Source: Desulfovibrio sp. (GTDB lineage: Bacteria; Desulfobacterota; Desulfovibrionia; Desulfovibrionales; Desulfovibrionaceae). Taken from it: a stretch of DNA of 7,633 bases. The notes under the pieces were generated by a model. The model saw nothing but the letters and a program-made list of their open reading frames with translations, was not told the DNA's origin and did not search any database. How positions within the stretch are numbered: position 1 is the first letter of the stretch; every line of letters starts with the position of its first letter. A program made the translations under genes and the position numbers. Location: the NCBI GenBank assembly GCA_031270875.1, contig JAISXC010000208.1:1-7633 (forward strand), given 5' to 3'. This document shows positions 1-6,561 of this stretch, in pieces.

Positions 1-306
1 CGGCGTCAGCCATGCGCCGTCGGGCCATATCCCGAAGGGATGCCCCTGCCCCGTGTGATTCGGACACAGCACAACAAAGCGTTTCGGCAGGGCAAGGCCG
101 GCCAAAGTCGCTCCGATGATGCGTCCGCAGTAAACATAACCCGCGTGGGGCAGCATGAGGGCGAAAAGGCGTCCGTTGCCCTTGTCGCGGAGAGCGGATG
201 CCGCCGCGCCTTTGGCGAGACAGTCCCTGACCGAGGATTCCAGGGCCTTGGAGCCCTCTGGATAAAAAATTCCGGCAACGGCGGGGTGGCGGACGGCGGC
301 GCTCAT
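1..306 (-). CDS. Memo-family protein (AmmeMemoRadiSam system protein B), N-terminal part
   Basis: The first 102 codons of a minus-strand gene are present; the rest lies beyond the left edge. The N-terminus carries the family signature R-x-PAVAGIFYP (residues 6-16), then PHAGYVYCG (53-61) and CPNHTGQG (81-88). H54 and H84 sit where Memo proteins carry the conserved histidines of a LigB-like, metal-binding pocket. In bacteria and archaea this family is often found with AMMECR1 and radical-SAM partners; its biochemical role is unsettled. The ATG (306-304) overlaps the pyrC stop in an ATGA arrangement, and its Shine-Dalgarno (GGGAGGGAGA, minus 324-315) lies inside the last pyrC codons, so translation is probably coupled to pyrC. 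The family assignment is firm; a role in pyrimidine metabolism is only suggested by position. Confidence 0.9.
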   Translation of the reverse strand, partial: MSAAVRHPAVAGIFYPEGSKALESSVRDCLAKGAAASALRDKGNGRLFALMLPHAGYVYCGRIIGATLAGLALPKRFVVLCPNHTGQGHPFGIWPDGAWLTP

Positions 307-1565
307 ATGATGCGTCTCCCTCCCATCCAGTGGGCCTTGACGCGTCCGTGCAGCTTTTGCCCCAGAAAGGGCGTGTTGCGGCTTTTGGAGAACAGCGTTC
401 CGGGTCCGGGTATCCAGGTTTCCGCCGGGTCAAAGAGGAAAAAGTCCGCCGGGTCGCCGGGAGCGAAGCCGTTCCAGGGCAGTTTGAAAATTTCTCCGGG
501 CCGGCGGCACCAGAGGCGCGCCAGATCCGACTCATTCAGGATATTTTCGCGCACCAGCTCCCAGGTAAGGCTCAGGGCGGTATCCAGCCCGGAGATGCCG
601 CACATGGCTTCGTCCAGAGTGCCGTCTTTTTCATGATCCGCATGGGGCGCGTGATCCGTGACCAGAATGTCGATAAGGCCGTCTTTCACCGCGCGGCGCA
701 GGGCTTCCCGATCTTTTGACCCACGCAGGGGCGGACTGACTTTGGCGAGGGTATTGTACCCCCCGAGCGCGCCCTCGTCCAGCATCAGGTAATGGGGACA
801 GGTCTCCGCGCTCACGCTGACGCCGCGGCCCTTGCCCCAGGCTATCACGTCCAGAGTGAGCTTCGCGGATACATGGGCAATATGCACCGGCAGATGCAGA
901 TATTCAGCCAGCATGATGTCGCGCGCGGCTTGTGCCGCCTCGCCCACGTCCGGCTGCCCCTTGACGCCCAGCAGGCCGCTGACGGGCCCCTCATTCATGG
1001 TCCAGCCGCCGGCGAGGCACGGGTCTTCGCAGTGATCAATGAAAATCATATCCAGATCCGCCGCGTATTCCATGATGCGGCGCAAAAGCTCCGCATTGCC
1101 CACGGGACGGCCGTCGTTGGACAGCGCCACACAGCCTGCCGCCTTCAATTCGGCCAGCGGGGCCATTTCCTCCCCCTTCAGGCCCACGGTGGCGGCCGCG
1201 ACAGGGTGGAGGCGCGGGCCGAAGGGGTGGCTCCTGGCCGCGCAATCCAGCATAAAACGGGTCACGGCGGACGTGTCGTTTACCGGCTTGGTATTGGCCA
1301 TGCACATCACGGCGCAAAAACCGCCGTGGGCTGCCGCCGTCAGGCCGGAGGCAATGTCCTCCTTGTATTCAAAACCCGGCTCGCGCAGGTGGACATGGGC
1401 GTCGATAAAGCCGGGCATCAGCACAAGACCGGCCGCGTCGAAATTTTCCGCTTCCTCGGGGGCGGGACAGTGCCCCGCAGGAGTCATGGTCAGTATTTTG
1501 TCCCCGTCCACCAGCAAATCCACAGGAGAACCCTGATGGCGGGCACCAGAGATGCGCAATATCAT
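303..1565 (-). CDS. pyrC: dihydroorotase PyrC (type I, catalytically intact)
   Basis: This 420-residue amidohydrolase closes N-carbamoyl-aspartate to dihydroorotate, the third step of UMP synthesis in the cytoplasm. The type I signature is present: GFIDAHVHLREPG (52-64) gives H57, H59 and R61; NTKP gives N91; SNDGRP gives D151; IDHCED gives H178; HIAHVS gives H231; VTDHAPH gives D304. These are the zinc ligands and substrate residues of active enzymes, so it is not one of the inactive pseudo-dihydroorotases that accompany some ATCases. Length is normal for the type. The ATG at 1565-1563 has AAGGGA a few bases upstream. It follows pyrB by 32 bases and overlaps the downstream Memo gene by 4, so the three are probably co-transcribed. 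Type I enzymes such as that of Aquifex form a complex with PyrB; whether this one does is inference. Confidence 0.95.
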   Translation of the reverse strand: MILRISGARHQGSPVDLLVDGDKILTMTPAGHCPAPEEAENFDAAGLVLMPGFIDAHVHLREPGFEYKEDIASGLTAAAHGGFCAVMCMANTKPVNDTSAVTRFMLDCAARSHPFGPRLHPVAAATVGLKGEEMAPLAELKAAGCVALSNDGRPVGNAELLRRIMEYAADLDMIFIDHCEDPCLAGGWTMNEGPVSGLLGVKGQPDVGEAAQAARDIMLAEYLHLPVHIAHVSAKLTLDVIAWGKGRGVSVSAETCPHYLMLDEGALGGYNTLAKVSPPLRGSKDREALRRAVKDGLIDILVTDHAPHADHEKDGTLDEAMCGISGLDTALSLTWELVRENILNESDLARLWCRRPGEIFKLPWNGFAPGDPADFFLFDPAETWIPGPGTLFSKSRNTPFLGQKLHGRVKAHWMGGRRII

Positions 1566-1597
1566 GTTTTCCCTTTCGCGCGACCGGTTGAAATAAG

Positions 1598-2554
1598 CTA
1601 TAACGTTTCTCCGTCTCGGCGCGTGGCGAACAGGTAGAGTATGGCCATGCGCGTGGCGACGCCGGAAGACACTTGATCAAGCACCAGGCTTGCGGGTGCG
1701 TCGGCGACATCGTTGGCGATTTCAAGGCCTCTGTTCAGAGGGCCCGGGTGCAGAACTTTTACCTCCGGCTTTGCCAGCTTGAGATGACTGGCGGCAAGGC
1801 AGAACCGGCGGGAGTATTCCGCAAGATCCGGCAGCAGGCCGGCCTGTTGCCGTTCCAGTTGCAGGCGCAGACACATGACCGCATCCACCTCGCGTGCGGC
1901 CTGATCAAGATTGGAATATACCTCCACAGGCCAGTTTTCCACCCCGGCGGGCAGAAGGGTGCGCGGCGCGCAAAGACGTACGCGCGTGCCGAGCATGGTG
2001 AGCAGATGCATGTTGGATCTGGCGACGCGGCTGTGTGCGATATCTCCCAGAATCAGGAGAATTCGGTCGGCAAAGCGCCCCTGCCATGACTGACGGAGGC
2101 TGAAGCAGTCAAGCAATGCCTGCGTTGGATGAGCGTGCCAGCCGTCCCCGCCGTTGACTATGGAACAATCCAGCAGTCTTGCCAGGTACTCGGCCGCGCC
2201 GCTGCTCGCATGGCGCATGACAATGACGTCCGGCCCCATGGCCTGCAAGGTCAGGGCCGTATCCTTGAGGGTTTCGCCCTTGTTGAGGCTGGAACCGGAT
2301 TTCGCCAGGGGATAGGTATCCGCCGAAAGACGTTTGGCCGCCACGTCAAAGGATATTCTGGTACGGGTGCTGTTTTCCACAAAAAACAACACTACCGTTT
2401 TGCCCTTGAGAGTGGGCACCTTCTTGACCGGACGGCGGTTGATTTCCTGAAATCTGGCGGCGAGATCAAGCAGAAGCAGCGTATCTCTGCCGCTCAGCTG
2501 CGTCACGTCCAACAGATCCTTGTGCGGCCAGGAATAACGGTTGTCAGCGTTCAT
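1598..2554 (-). CDS. pyrB: aspartate carbamoyltransferase catalytic subunit PyrB
   Basis: The 318-residue product condenses carbamoyl phosphate with aspartate, the committed step of UMP synthesis. It shows the carbamoyl-phosphate loop STRTR (62-66), the SSLNKGET segment with K92 that reaches into the neighbouring active site, MRHASSG (113-119), HPTQALLD (142-149), [11 protein letters not shown] (170-180) and [11 protein letters not shown] (269-279). The end has the usual [15 protein letters not shown] form. Length is typical of catalytic subunits. No pyrI regulatory gene lies directly downstream; pyrC follows after 32 bases. The ATG at 2554-2552 gives an N-terminus (W-P-HKDLL) that fits the family, but no clear Shine-Dalgarno is visible before it. 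The start lies only 19 bases after the T-run of an intrinsic terminator, so expression probably depends on read-through of that terminator (see the leader features). Confidence 0.96.
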   Translation of the reverse strand: MNADNRYSWPHKDLLDVTQLSGRDTLLLLDLAARFQEINRRPVKKVPTLKGKTVVLFFVENSTRTRISFDVAAKRLSADTYPLAKSGSSLNKGETLKDTALTLQAMGPDVIVMRHASSGAAEYLARLLDCSIVNGGDGWHAHPTQALLDCFSLRQSWQGRFADRILLILGDIAHSRVARSNMHLLTMLGTRVRLCAPRTLLPAGVENWPVEVYSNLDQAAREVDAVMCLRLQLERQQAGLLPDLAEYSRRFCLAASHLKLAKPEVKVLHPGPLNRGLEIANDVADAPASLVLDQVSSGVATRMAILYLFATRRDGETL

Positions 2555-2573
2555 AGTCGGTCAGCTTTTGAGT

Positions 2574-2600
2574 AAAAAAAACCCCGCTACGACAACGGGG
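2574..2600 (-). terminator. intrinsic terminator in the pyrB leader (probable attenuator)
   Basis: On the minus strand CCCCGTTG (2600-2593), loop TCG, and TAGCGGGG (2589-2582) form an 8-bp stem including two G-U pairs, followed at once by eight T (2581-2574). This is a textbook intrinsic terminator. It could end transcripts of the upstream kinase gene. However, the 19 bases left before the pyrB ATG are too few for a separate promoter, and a good promoter lies upstream of the hairpin, so transcripts of pyrB must pass it. That makes an attenuator the likelier primary role. The hairpin is seen directly; regulation is inferred. Confidence 0.85.
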
Positions 2601-2646
2601 GAAAACGGAAAGCCAGATTGCGCCGGAGTGGGGTAAAATATTTCAT
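2587..2646 (-). CDS. putative 19-residue leader peptide of the pyrB attenuator
   Basis: A short frame reads MKYFTPLRRNLAFRFPPLS and then TAG. Its last sense codon TCG is exactly the terminator loop and its TAG stop (2589-2587) is the first three bases of the descending arm. A ribosome travelling close behind RNA polymerase would therefore cover the hairpin and prevent termination, as described for the pyrL leader of enterobacterial pyrBI. Pyrimidine-rich codons directly before the hairpin (TTCCGTTTTCCCCC, minus 2610-2597) could slow polymerase when UTP or CTP is low. The peptide shows no similarity that I recognise to the enterobacterial one, and it is shorter than the 44 residues of E. coli PyrL. 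There is no Shine-Dalgarno; the ATG falls at or within a few bases of the predicted transcription start, so translation would be leaderless. The frame is seen directly; its translation and role are inferred. Confidence 0.5.
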   Translation of the reverse strand: MKYFTPLRRNLAFRFPPLS

Positions 2647-2653
2647 GGCTGTA

Positions 2654-2683
2654 ACTATAAGGCCGGGAACATTGTTTTGTAAA
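2654..2683 (-). promoter_or_regulatory. predicted sigma70 promoter of the pyrB-pyrC-Memo operon
   Basis: On the minus strand, TTTACA (2683-2678) and TATAGT (2659-2654) each match five of six consensus bases and are 18 bases apart. Transcription would start near A2650 to A2646; A2646, seven bases after the -10 box, is the A of the leader ATG. The promoter lies only about ten bases beyond the kinase stop codon. It is the only good candidate between the kinase gene and pyrB, and it sits upstream of the terminator. Confidence 0.65.
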
Positions 2684-2691
2684 GAAAAAAC

Positions 2692-5600
2692 TCATGCATC
2701 TCCTGGCAGCCATTGTCGCAGCTTTGCCAGCACTTCGGCGAAGTCCAGGGGTTTTCCGATGTGGTCATTCATGCCGGCGGCAAGGCACTGATCAATATCC
2801 TCGCGGAAAACATTGGCCGTCATGGCAATGATGGGGACGCGCCGGGCCCTTGGCGCGTTCAGGGCGCGTATGCCGCGTGTGGCTTCGTAGCCGTCCATGA
2901 GCGGCATCTGCACATCCATAAAGACTATGTCGAAACCGTTGGGGGACGAACGGAAAAGATTCACCGCCTCAAGGCCATTTACAGCGCATGTCACGGCTAT
3001 ATGCGTCGGTTCAAGCAGGGTCAGCACGATCTCACGGTTAACCTCCACATCCTCCACCAGGAGCAGGCGATATCCCGCGAGAGACTGACAGCCGTCCCTT
3101 TTTTCCACGTCAGGCGAACGCGACCCCGCCTTCGCCTCTCCGTCGGGCGCAAGCCGTACGGTAAAGCTGAAAACACAACCATTGCCCGATTCTGATTCAA
3201 CCCATATCCTGCCCCCCATCATCTCCACAATGCGTCTGGAGAGGGCAAGGCCGAGCCCGGTTCCGCCGAAACGACGTGAGGTGCCGCTTTCGGCCTGTCC
3301 AAAGGCGGTGAAGAGGCGGGGCATCTGTTCCTTGCTGATGCCTATGCCGGTATCCTTGACGCTGATCCGGATGATGGGGAGCCCTTCGTCTTCCCCAAGA
3401 AAATCCGCTTCAAGACGGATTGACCCTCGCTCCGGCGTAAACTTGATAGCATTGCTGAGCAGATTGGTCACCACTTGGGAGAGACGCTGGTCGTCCCCCA
3501 GAAGCTTGCGGGGGATGGCCTGGTCAACGCGTACTGTAAAGGTCTGGCGGCGGTTTTGTATGAGGGGGGCGACAACATTCGTCACCTTTTCCAGCATGGT
3601 TTCAAAATCGAAGGATACCGGGGAAAGCTCAAGTTTGCCGGCCTCAATTTTCGACATGTCCAGAATATCATTGATGATGCCAAGCAAATGCCTGGAGGCG
3701 ACCGCGATCCTTTCCAGGCATCGGGCTGTTTCCGGAGGGTTGTTGCAGGCTTGGGCGATGTTTGTCATCCCGATGACGGCGTTCATGGGCGTGCGTATCT
3801 CGTGGCTCATGTTTGCCAGAAATTCGCTCTTGGCGCGGCTGGCGGTCTTGGCCTTCTCAAGTCCGTCCGCGATGGCCTGCACCATCTGCTCGCGCAATAT
3901 GGCATTGGCGAGCAGAAGGCAGGCGGAACGCAACATGTTTTCCTCGTCCTCGGTAAACCGCCGCGTTTTGTGGCAGTCATCAAACGCGACAATACCCCAG
4001 AATTTCCCTTCCGGAAAAATGGGAATTGCCAGGATGGACCGCAGGCCGTATTCCAGCAGCACTGTCTGTTCATTCTGCGGGAGATGGCTGACGGGACCAT
4101 TGATTGTCTCCCCGGCAGAGAATATTTTCCGCCACCTGGGCAATGCGCTGTGATGAAGGATAACCGGTCTTTCCCCGTCAGGCGGACGTCGGTGGGAGAC
4201 AGCCGGCCATTCGAAATTCAGGACATAGCGGCCTCCATCCCTGTTTTCGTTTTTCCAGATGCGAATGCGGTCGACATCCGCCGCACCGGCCAGAACTTCG
4301 GCGCTACGCCGCAAAAGTTCCTCGCAGTCCACGCCGGGCGTCAGCAGAATTCCGGTCGCCGTGTTGACAGTATGCAACATCCTGTCATGCTTGATGATTT
4401 CACGTGTGCGTTCTTGCACAAGCTCTTCCAGACGTTTTTCTTCCTTGCGATTTTCCCTGAGCAGAGCGAATGAAAGCGCGCACACGCACGCAAGCAGGAC
4501 GGTGACGCCGATAAACCAGGGTCTGAGCTTCTCATCCAGTTTGCTTCGATAGTCAAAAACCCTGCGTGTCCAACGCCCGGAAATGTCGCCCGTCTCCACA
4601 AGGGGCAGGGCCTTGTCCACAATGTCGCGCAGCGTGCTTTCCGACCGGTGAAAGCCGAACAGGGATTCGAAGGGCTGTTTGAACATGATGTTCGCTTTGA
4701 AGCCCGTCTGCTCGCTGTAATGAGTGAGAGACAAAAGCAGCCCCCGCGATGCCATGAGGAGATCAATCCCGTCCTCCTTCAGGGCGTCAAAGGCCTTGTC
4801 CATGCCGGGGAATTCCACCGTGTCGGCATGGTCGGGAAACCACGCGCGGAACGTCTCCGCATAGGCGGTGTCCTTCACCAGCCCCACACGCGCGAAGGGG
4901 ACCTCATTGGTGCGCAAATCCTGAAATTCGTTTTTGGACAAAAGAGCGTAATAGTCTGAGTGAAAGGGTATTCCGGACCATATGAAGCGGTTCTCGCGGG
5001 TTTTGGTGCGTATCAGCTCCGTTACCATGGCAGCCTCGCCGCTCTCCAGCATGGCGATGACATTAGGCCATTCAATGATCTGATTGTGAGCGGGGGAAAA
5101 ATTGAGTCCTGTGAGTTTGGCCAGTTCCTCCAATACCTCAATGGCGACGCCCTGCCAGGTGGAGTCATGGGTGTTGTAGAAACTGAGCGGGTAATTGTTG
5201 TATTCCGCGAGGTAAAGCACGGGCTTGCCTGTTGCGGTGCGCGTTCTGATATATTCTTTTTCATCTCCCGAAAGGCGCTGCCAGAGCTTGTGGCGCAGGT
5301 AATTCCCGTGACCTTGGTTGTAAAGCCGGATGAGATGCTGTCTGGCTCCATTTTCCAGCGCTCTTTGCACCACGGAGACAACGGGCGCGAGCCGCGGGTT
5401 TTGCGTGGCAAAGGAAACTCCTGTATAGATGAGCGGATAAAATTCCTCTGCGTACACGTCTCCGTATTTATCAAAATAGGCTTCTGCAACGCCGTCATCA
5501 AAAAATGCGTCTATCACTTCGTTTTTGAGAAGCTCATATGCCGCGGCGTGATCTTTGACAAAAACGGAACAGCTTGCGTCGAGGCCGGATTTTGCAAGAA

Positions 5601-6147
5601 TATCTCGGGTATTGGTGTCCTCCAGAAAGCCGTAACGCAGGGGGCGACGCCTGGCTATTTTTTCCAGGCTTTCACTGTCGGCAATGCGCATGCGCTTGAT
5701 GGGCCGCTCCGCTATGGGATCGGTCATGAAGTATGTCCTGCGTCGTTCCTCCGTGGCCGTCAGATCGCCGGCGAAGTCGATTTCGTGGCTTTTCAGCCCG
5801 GCGATAACGCCGTCCCATTCATACAGGACCGGGTTGAAGGGAATGCCGAAGATGGTGGTGAGCCATTCGCAGAGCAGAGCCGCGAAACCCTCCACTTTTC
5901 CCTCCTTTCCAAGGAACGATTCCGTACCTATGGTCATGGCGTAAGTGAAGCCCCTGACTCTCCGCCGCAATTCTTCCACAGCCGCGATTTCTTCCTTCGT
6001 CAGGCCCGGAATGTCGGACAGCGAGGCGAATGTCCTGGCTTCCGTTCGCTGGGCTTTGACGGCGCCAGAGCGGTTCGGGAAAGCCAGAAGACAAACTGCG
6101 GCGAACAGCAGGCAGGCAAGCGCAGCCGTTTTTTTCTGCACAGGCAC
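2692..6147 (-). CDS. hybrid sensor histidine kinase with two periplasmic solute-binding domains, GAF and receiver
   Basis: This 1151-residue inner-membrane kinase has a BvgS/EvgS-like layout. A hydrophobic signal segment (about 7-24) is followed by two SBP_bac_3 sensor domains (about 65-285 and 308-530), a transmembrane helix (about 543-564), a charged coiled linker (565-590) and a GAF domain (about 600-755). HisKA (about 766-840) has the acceptor H782 in FLANMSHEIRTPMN. The ATPase domain (about 880-1000) shows the N box around N899, DTGIGI (932-937) and GGTGLGL (961-967). The C-terminal receiver (about 1025-1147) has D1078 in MDVQMP, T1110 and K1132. No HPt domain is present, so onward transfer needs an HPt protein or direct use of another receiver. 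The start is GTG (6147-6145); the GTG two codons later, better spaced from a GGGG, is equally possible. Solute-binding domains in such kinases sense small molecules; the ligand here cannot be read from sequence. The divergent HD-GYP regulator is the natural partner candidate. Confidence 0.93.
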   Translation of the reverse strand: MPVQKKTAALACLLFAAVCLLAFPNRSGAVKAQRTEARTFASLSDIPGLTKEEIAAVEELRRRVRGFTYAMTIGTESFLGKEGKVEGFAALLCEWLTTIFGIPFNPVLYEWDGVIAGLKSHEIDFAGDLTATEERRRTYFMTDPIAERPIKRMRIADSESLEKIARRRPLRYGFLEDTNTRDILAKSGLDASCSVFVKDHAAAYELLKNEVIDAFFDDGVAEAYFDKYGDVYAEEFYPLIYTGVSFATQNPRLAPVVSVVQRALENGARQHLIRLYNQGHGNYLRHKLWQRLSGDEKEYIRTRTATGKPVLYLAEYNNYPLSFYNTHDSTWQGVAIEVLEELAKLTGLNFSPAHNQIIEWPNVIAMLESGEAAMVTELIRTKTRENRFIWSGIPFHSDYYALLSKNEFQDLRTNEVPFARVGLVKDTAYAETFRAWFPDHADTVEFPGMDKAFDALKEDGIDLLMASRGLLLSLTHYSEQTGFKANIMFKQPFESLFGFHRSESTLRDIVDKALPLVETGDISGRWTRRVFDYRSKLDEKLRPWFIGVTVLLACVCALSFALLRENRKEEKRLEELVQERTREIIKHDRMLHTVNTATGILLTPGVDCEELLRRSAEVLAGAADVDRIRIWKNENRDGGRYVLNFEWPAVSHRRPPDGERPVILHHSALPRWRKIFSAGETINGPVSHLPQNEQTVLLEYGLRSILAIPIFPEGKFWGIVAFDDCHKTRRFTEDEENMLRSACLLLANAILREQMVQAIADGLEKAKTASRAKSEFLANMSHEIRTPMNAVIGMTNIAQACNNPPETARCLERIAVASRHLLGIINDILDMSKIEAGKLELSPVSFDFETMLEKVTNVVAPLIQNRRQTFTVRVDQAIPRKLLGDDQRLSQVVTNLLSNAIKFTPERGSIRLEADFLGEDEGLPIIRISVKDTGIGISKEQMPRLFTAFGQAESGTSRRFGGTGLGLALSRRIVEMMGGRIWVESESGNGCVFSFTVRLAPDGEAKAGSRSPDVEKRDGCQSLAGYRLLLVEDVEVNREIVLTLLEPTHIAVTCAVNGLEAVNLFRSSPNGFDIVFMDVQMPLMDGYEATRGIRALNAPRARRVPIIAMTANVFREDIDQCLAAGMNDHIGKPLDFAEVLAKLRQWLPGDA

Positions 6148-6197
6148 CCCATTTCGACAATAATGGAATGTGATCGAACCATCTCTGTTATGGCAAG

Positions 6198-6226
6198 AAG
6201 ATAGTGTTGATACGTGAAAATTGCAA
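6198..6226 (-). promoter_or_regulatory. weak promoter candidate for the sensor kinase gene
   Basis: On the minus strand TTGCAA (6226-6221) and TATCTT (6203-6198) are 17 bases apart. Each matches four of six sigma70 consensus bases. It would give a 5' leader of roughly 45 bases before the GTG. The spacing is ideal, the boxes are poor, and an activator could be needed. Confidence 0.3.
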
Positions 6227-6310
6227 GATGGAGAAGGCGGTTGACGTTCCAGGGCAGACGCATGTATGGCTCCGCCCTGAGGTCAAGGGAAAATTGGAAG
6301 CTGCGAGCGA

Positions 6311-6439
6311 GGCTTCGGACTCAAGCAAGGCCTCAAGCTCTTCAATATAGCCGCCCAGTGCCGGATACCGCGGCTCTTTGCGCTGATACGTAAAGCCCGT
6401 CTCTTCGCTACGTGCAATCTTGCGTATTGTTTTCCGCGA
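6311..6439 (-). pseudogene. possible remnant of an IS21-family IstA transposase, N-terminal part
   Basis: The minus-strand translation from 6439 to 6311 reads SRKTIRKIARSEETG, then FT, then YQRKEPRYPALGGYIEELE and continues for about ten residues. This has the order seen at the N-terminus of IstA proteins: the end of a helix-turn-helix (form SRxTVRK), a basic proline-rich linker, and a 'P-x-LGPY-x-x-L-x-x-LL' segment. There is no start codon or helix-turn-helix beginning in this frame, and the similarity fades after 6311, so it would be a fragment of an old insertion that lost both ends. The match is from memory of the family and the stretch is short, so a chance resemblance is possible. Confidence 0.35.
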
Positions 6440-6484
6440 GTTGTTGAATTTCCTTGGGAGGGTACTCTAAAAAGTGTTTGCCTT

Positions 6485-6517
6485 TGACGCCGCTGCTGGG
6501 TAAATTCATCGGCGTCA
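6485..6517. repeat. 8-bp perfect inverted repeat upstream of the regulator gene
   Basis: TGACGCCG (6485-6492) and CGGCGTCA (6510-6517) are perfect inverted copies with 17 bases between them. They lie 45 to 77 bases before the regulator ATG. They could be a dyad operator or, if transcribed, a hairpin. No T-run follows, so it is not a terminator. Confidence 0.5.
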
Positions 6518-6521
6518 TGCG

Positions 6522-6541
6522 GGGGAACGGGACGATTCCCC
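6522..6541. repeat. 6-bp perfect inverted repeat next to the regulator ribosome-binding site
   Basis: GGGGAA (6522-6527) and TTCCCC (6536-6541) flank an 8-base loop. The structure ends nine bases before the AAGGA ribosome-binding site (6551-6555), so it could affect translation if the region is transcribed. It follows the larger inverted repeat after four bases. Confidence 0.45.
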
Positions 6542-6561
6542 AACGGGCGAAAGGAAAAACA

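Larger units (their letters stand above)
6148..6561. other. divergent intergenic region between kinase and regulator
   Basis: These 414 bases separate two divergent signalling genes. From left to right they hold a weak kinase promoter candidate, a stretch whose minus-strand translation resembles the N-terminal part of an IS21 IstA transposase but has no intact gene, and two perfect inverted repeats just before the regulator start. No convincing complete gene or RNA gene is seen. A weak plus-strand promoter candidate for the regulator is TTGAAT/TAAAAA around 6444-6473 with an 18-base spacer. Confidence 0.6.

Noticed and set aside
40..636. A 198-codon plus-strand frame over the Memo and pyrC region.
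   Set aside because: It spans two clear minus-strand genes and its product looks like low-complexity antisense sequence.
2574..2691. A PyrR-type binding loop controlling the pyrimidine operon.
   Set aside because: The conserved PyrR anti-antiterminator sequence is not present in the leader, and no competing antiterminator stem longer than about 5 bp was found.
4960..6204. A 414-codon open frame on the plus strand.
   Set aside because: It lies opposite the solute-binding domains of the kinase and has no recognisable motif; a shadow of GC-rich codon use.
6228..6350. A 40-codon plus-strand frame in the divergent intergenic region.
   Set aside because: There is no ribosome-binding site and no recognised family; the opposite strand gives the more meaningful IstA-like reading.
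6208..6391. The octamer TGATACGT at 6208-6215 and 6384-6391 as a regulator binding site.
   Set aside because: Only two copies, 176 bases apart, with no shared flanks and one inside the transposase-like stretch; chance is likely.
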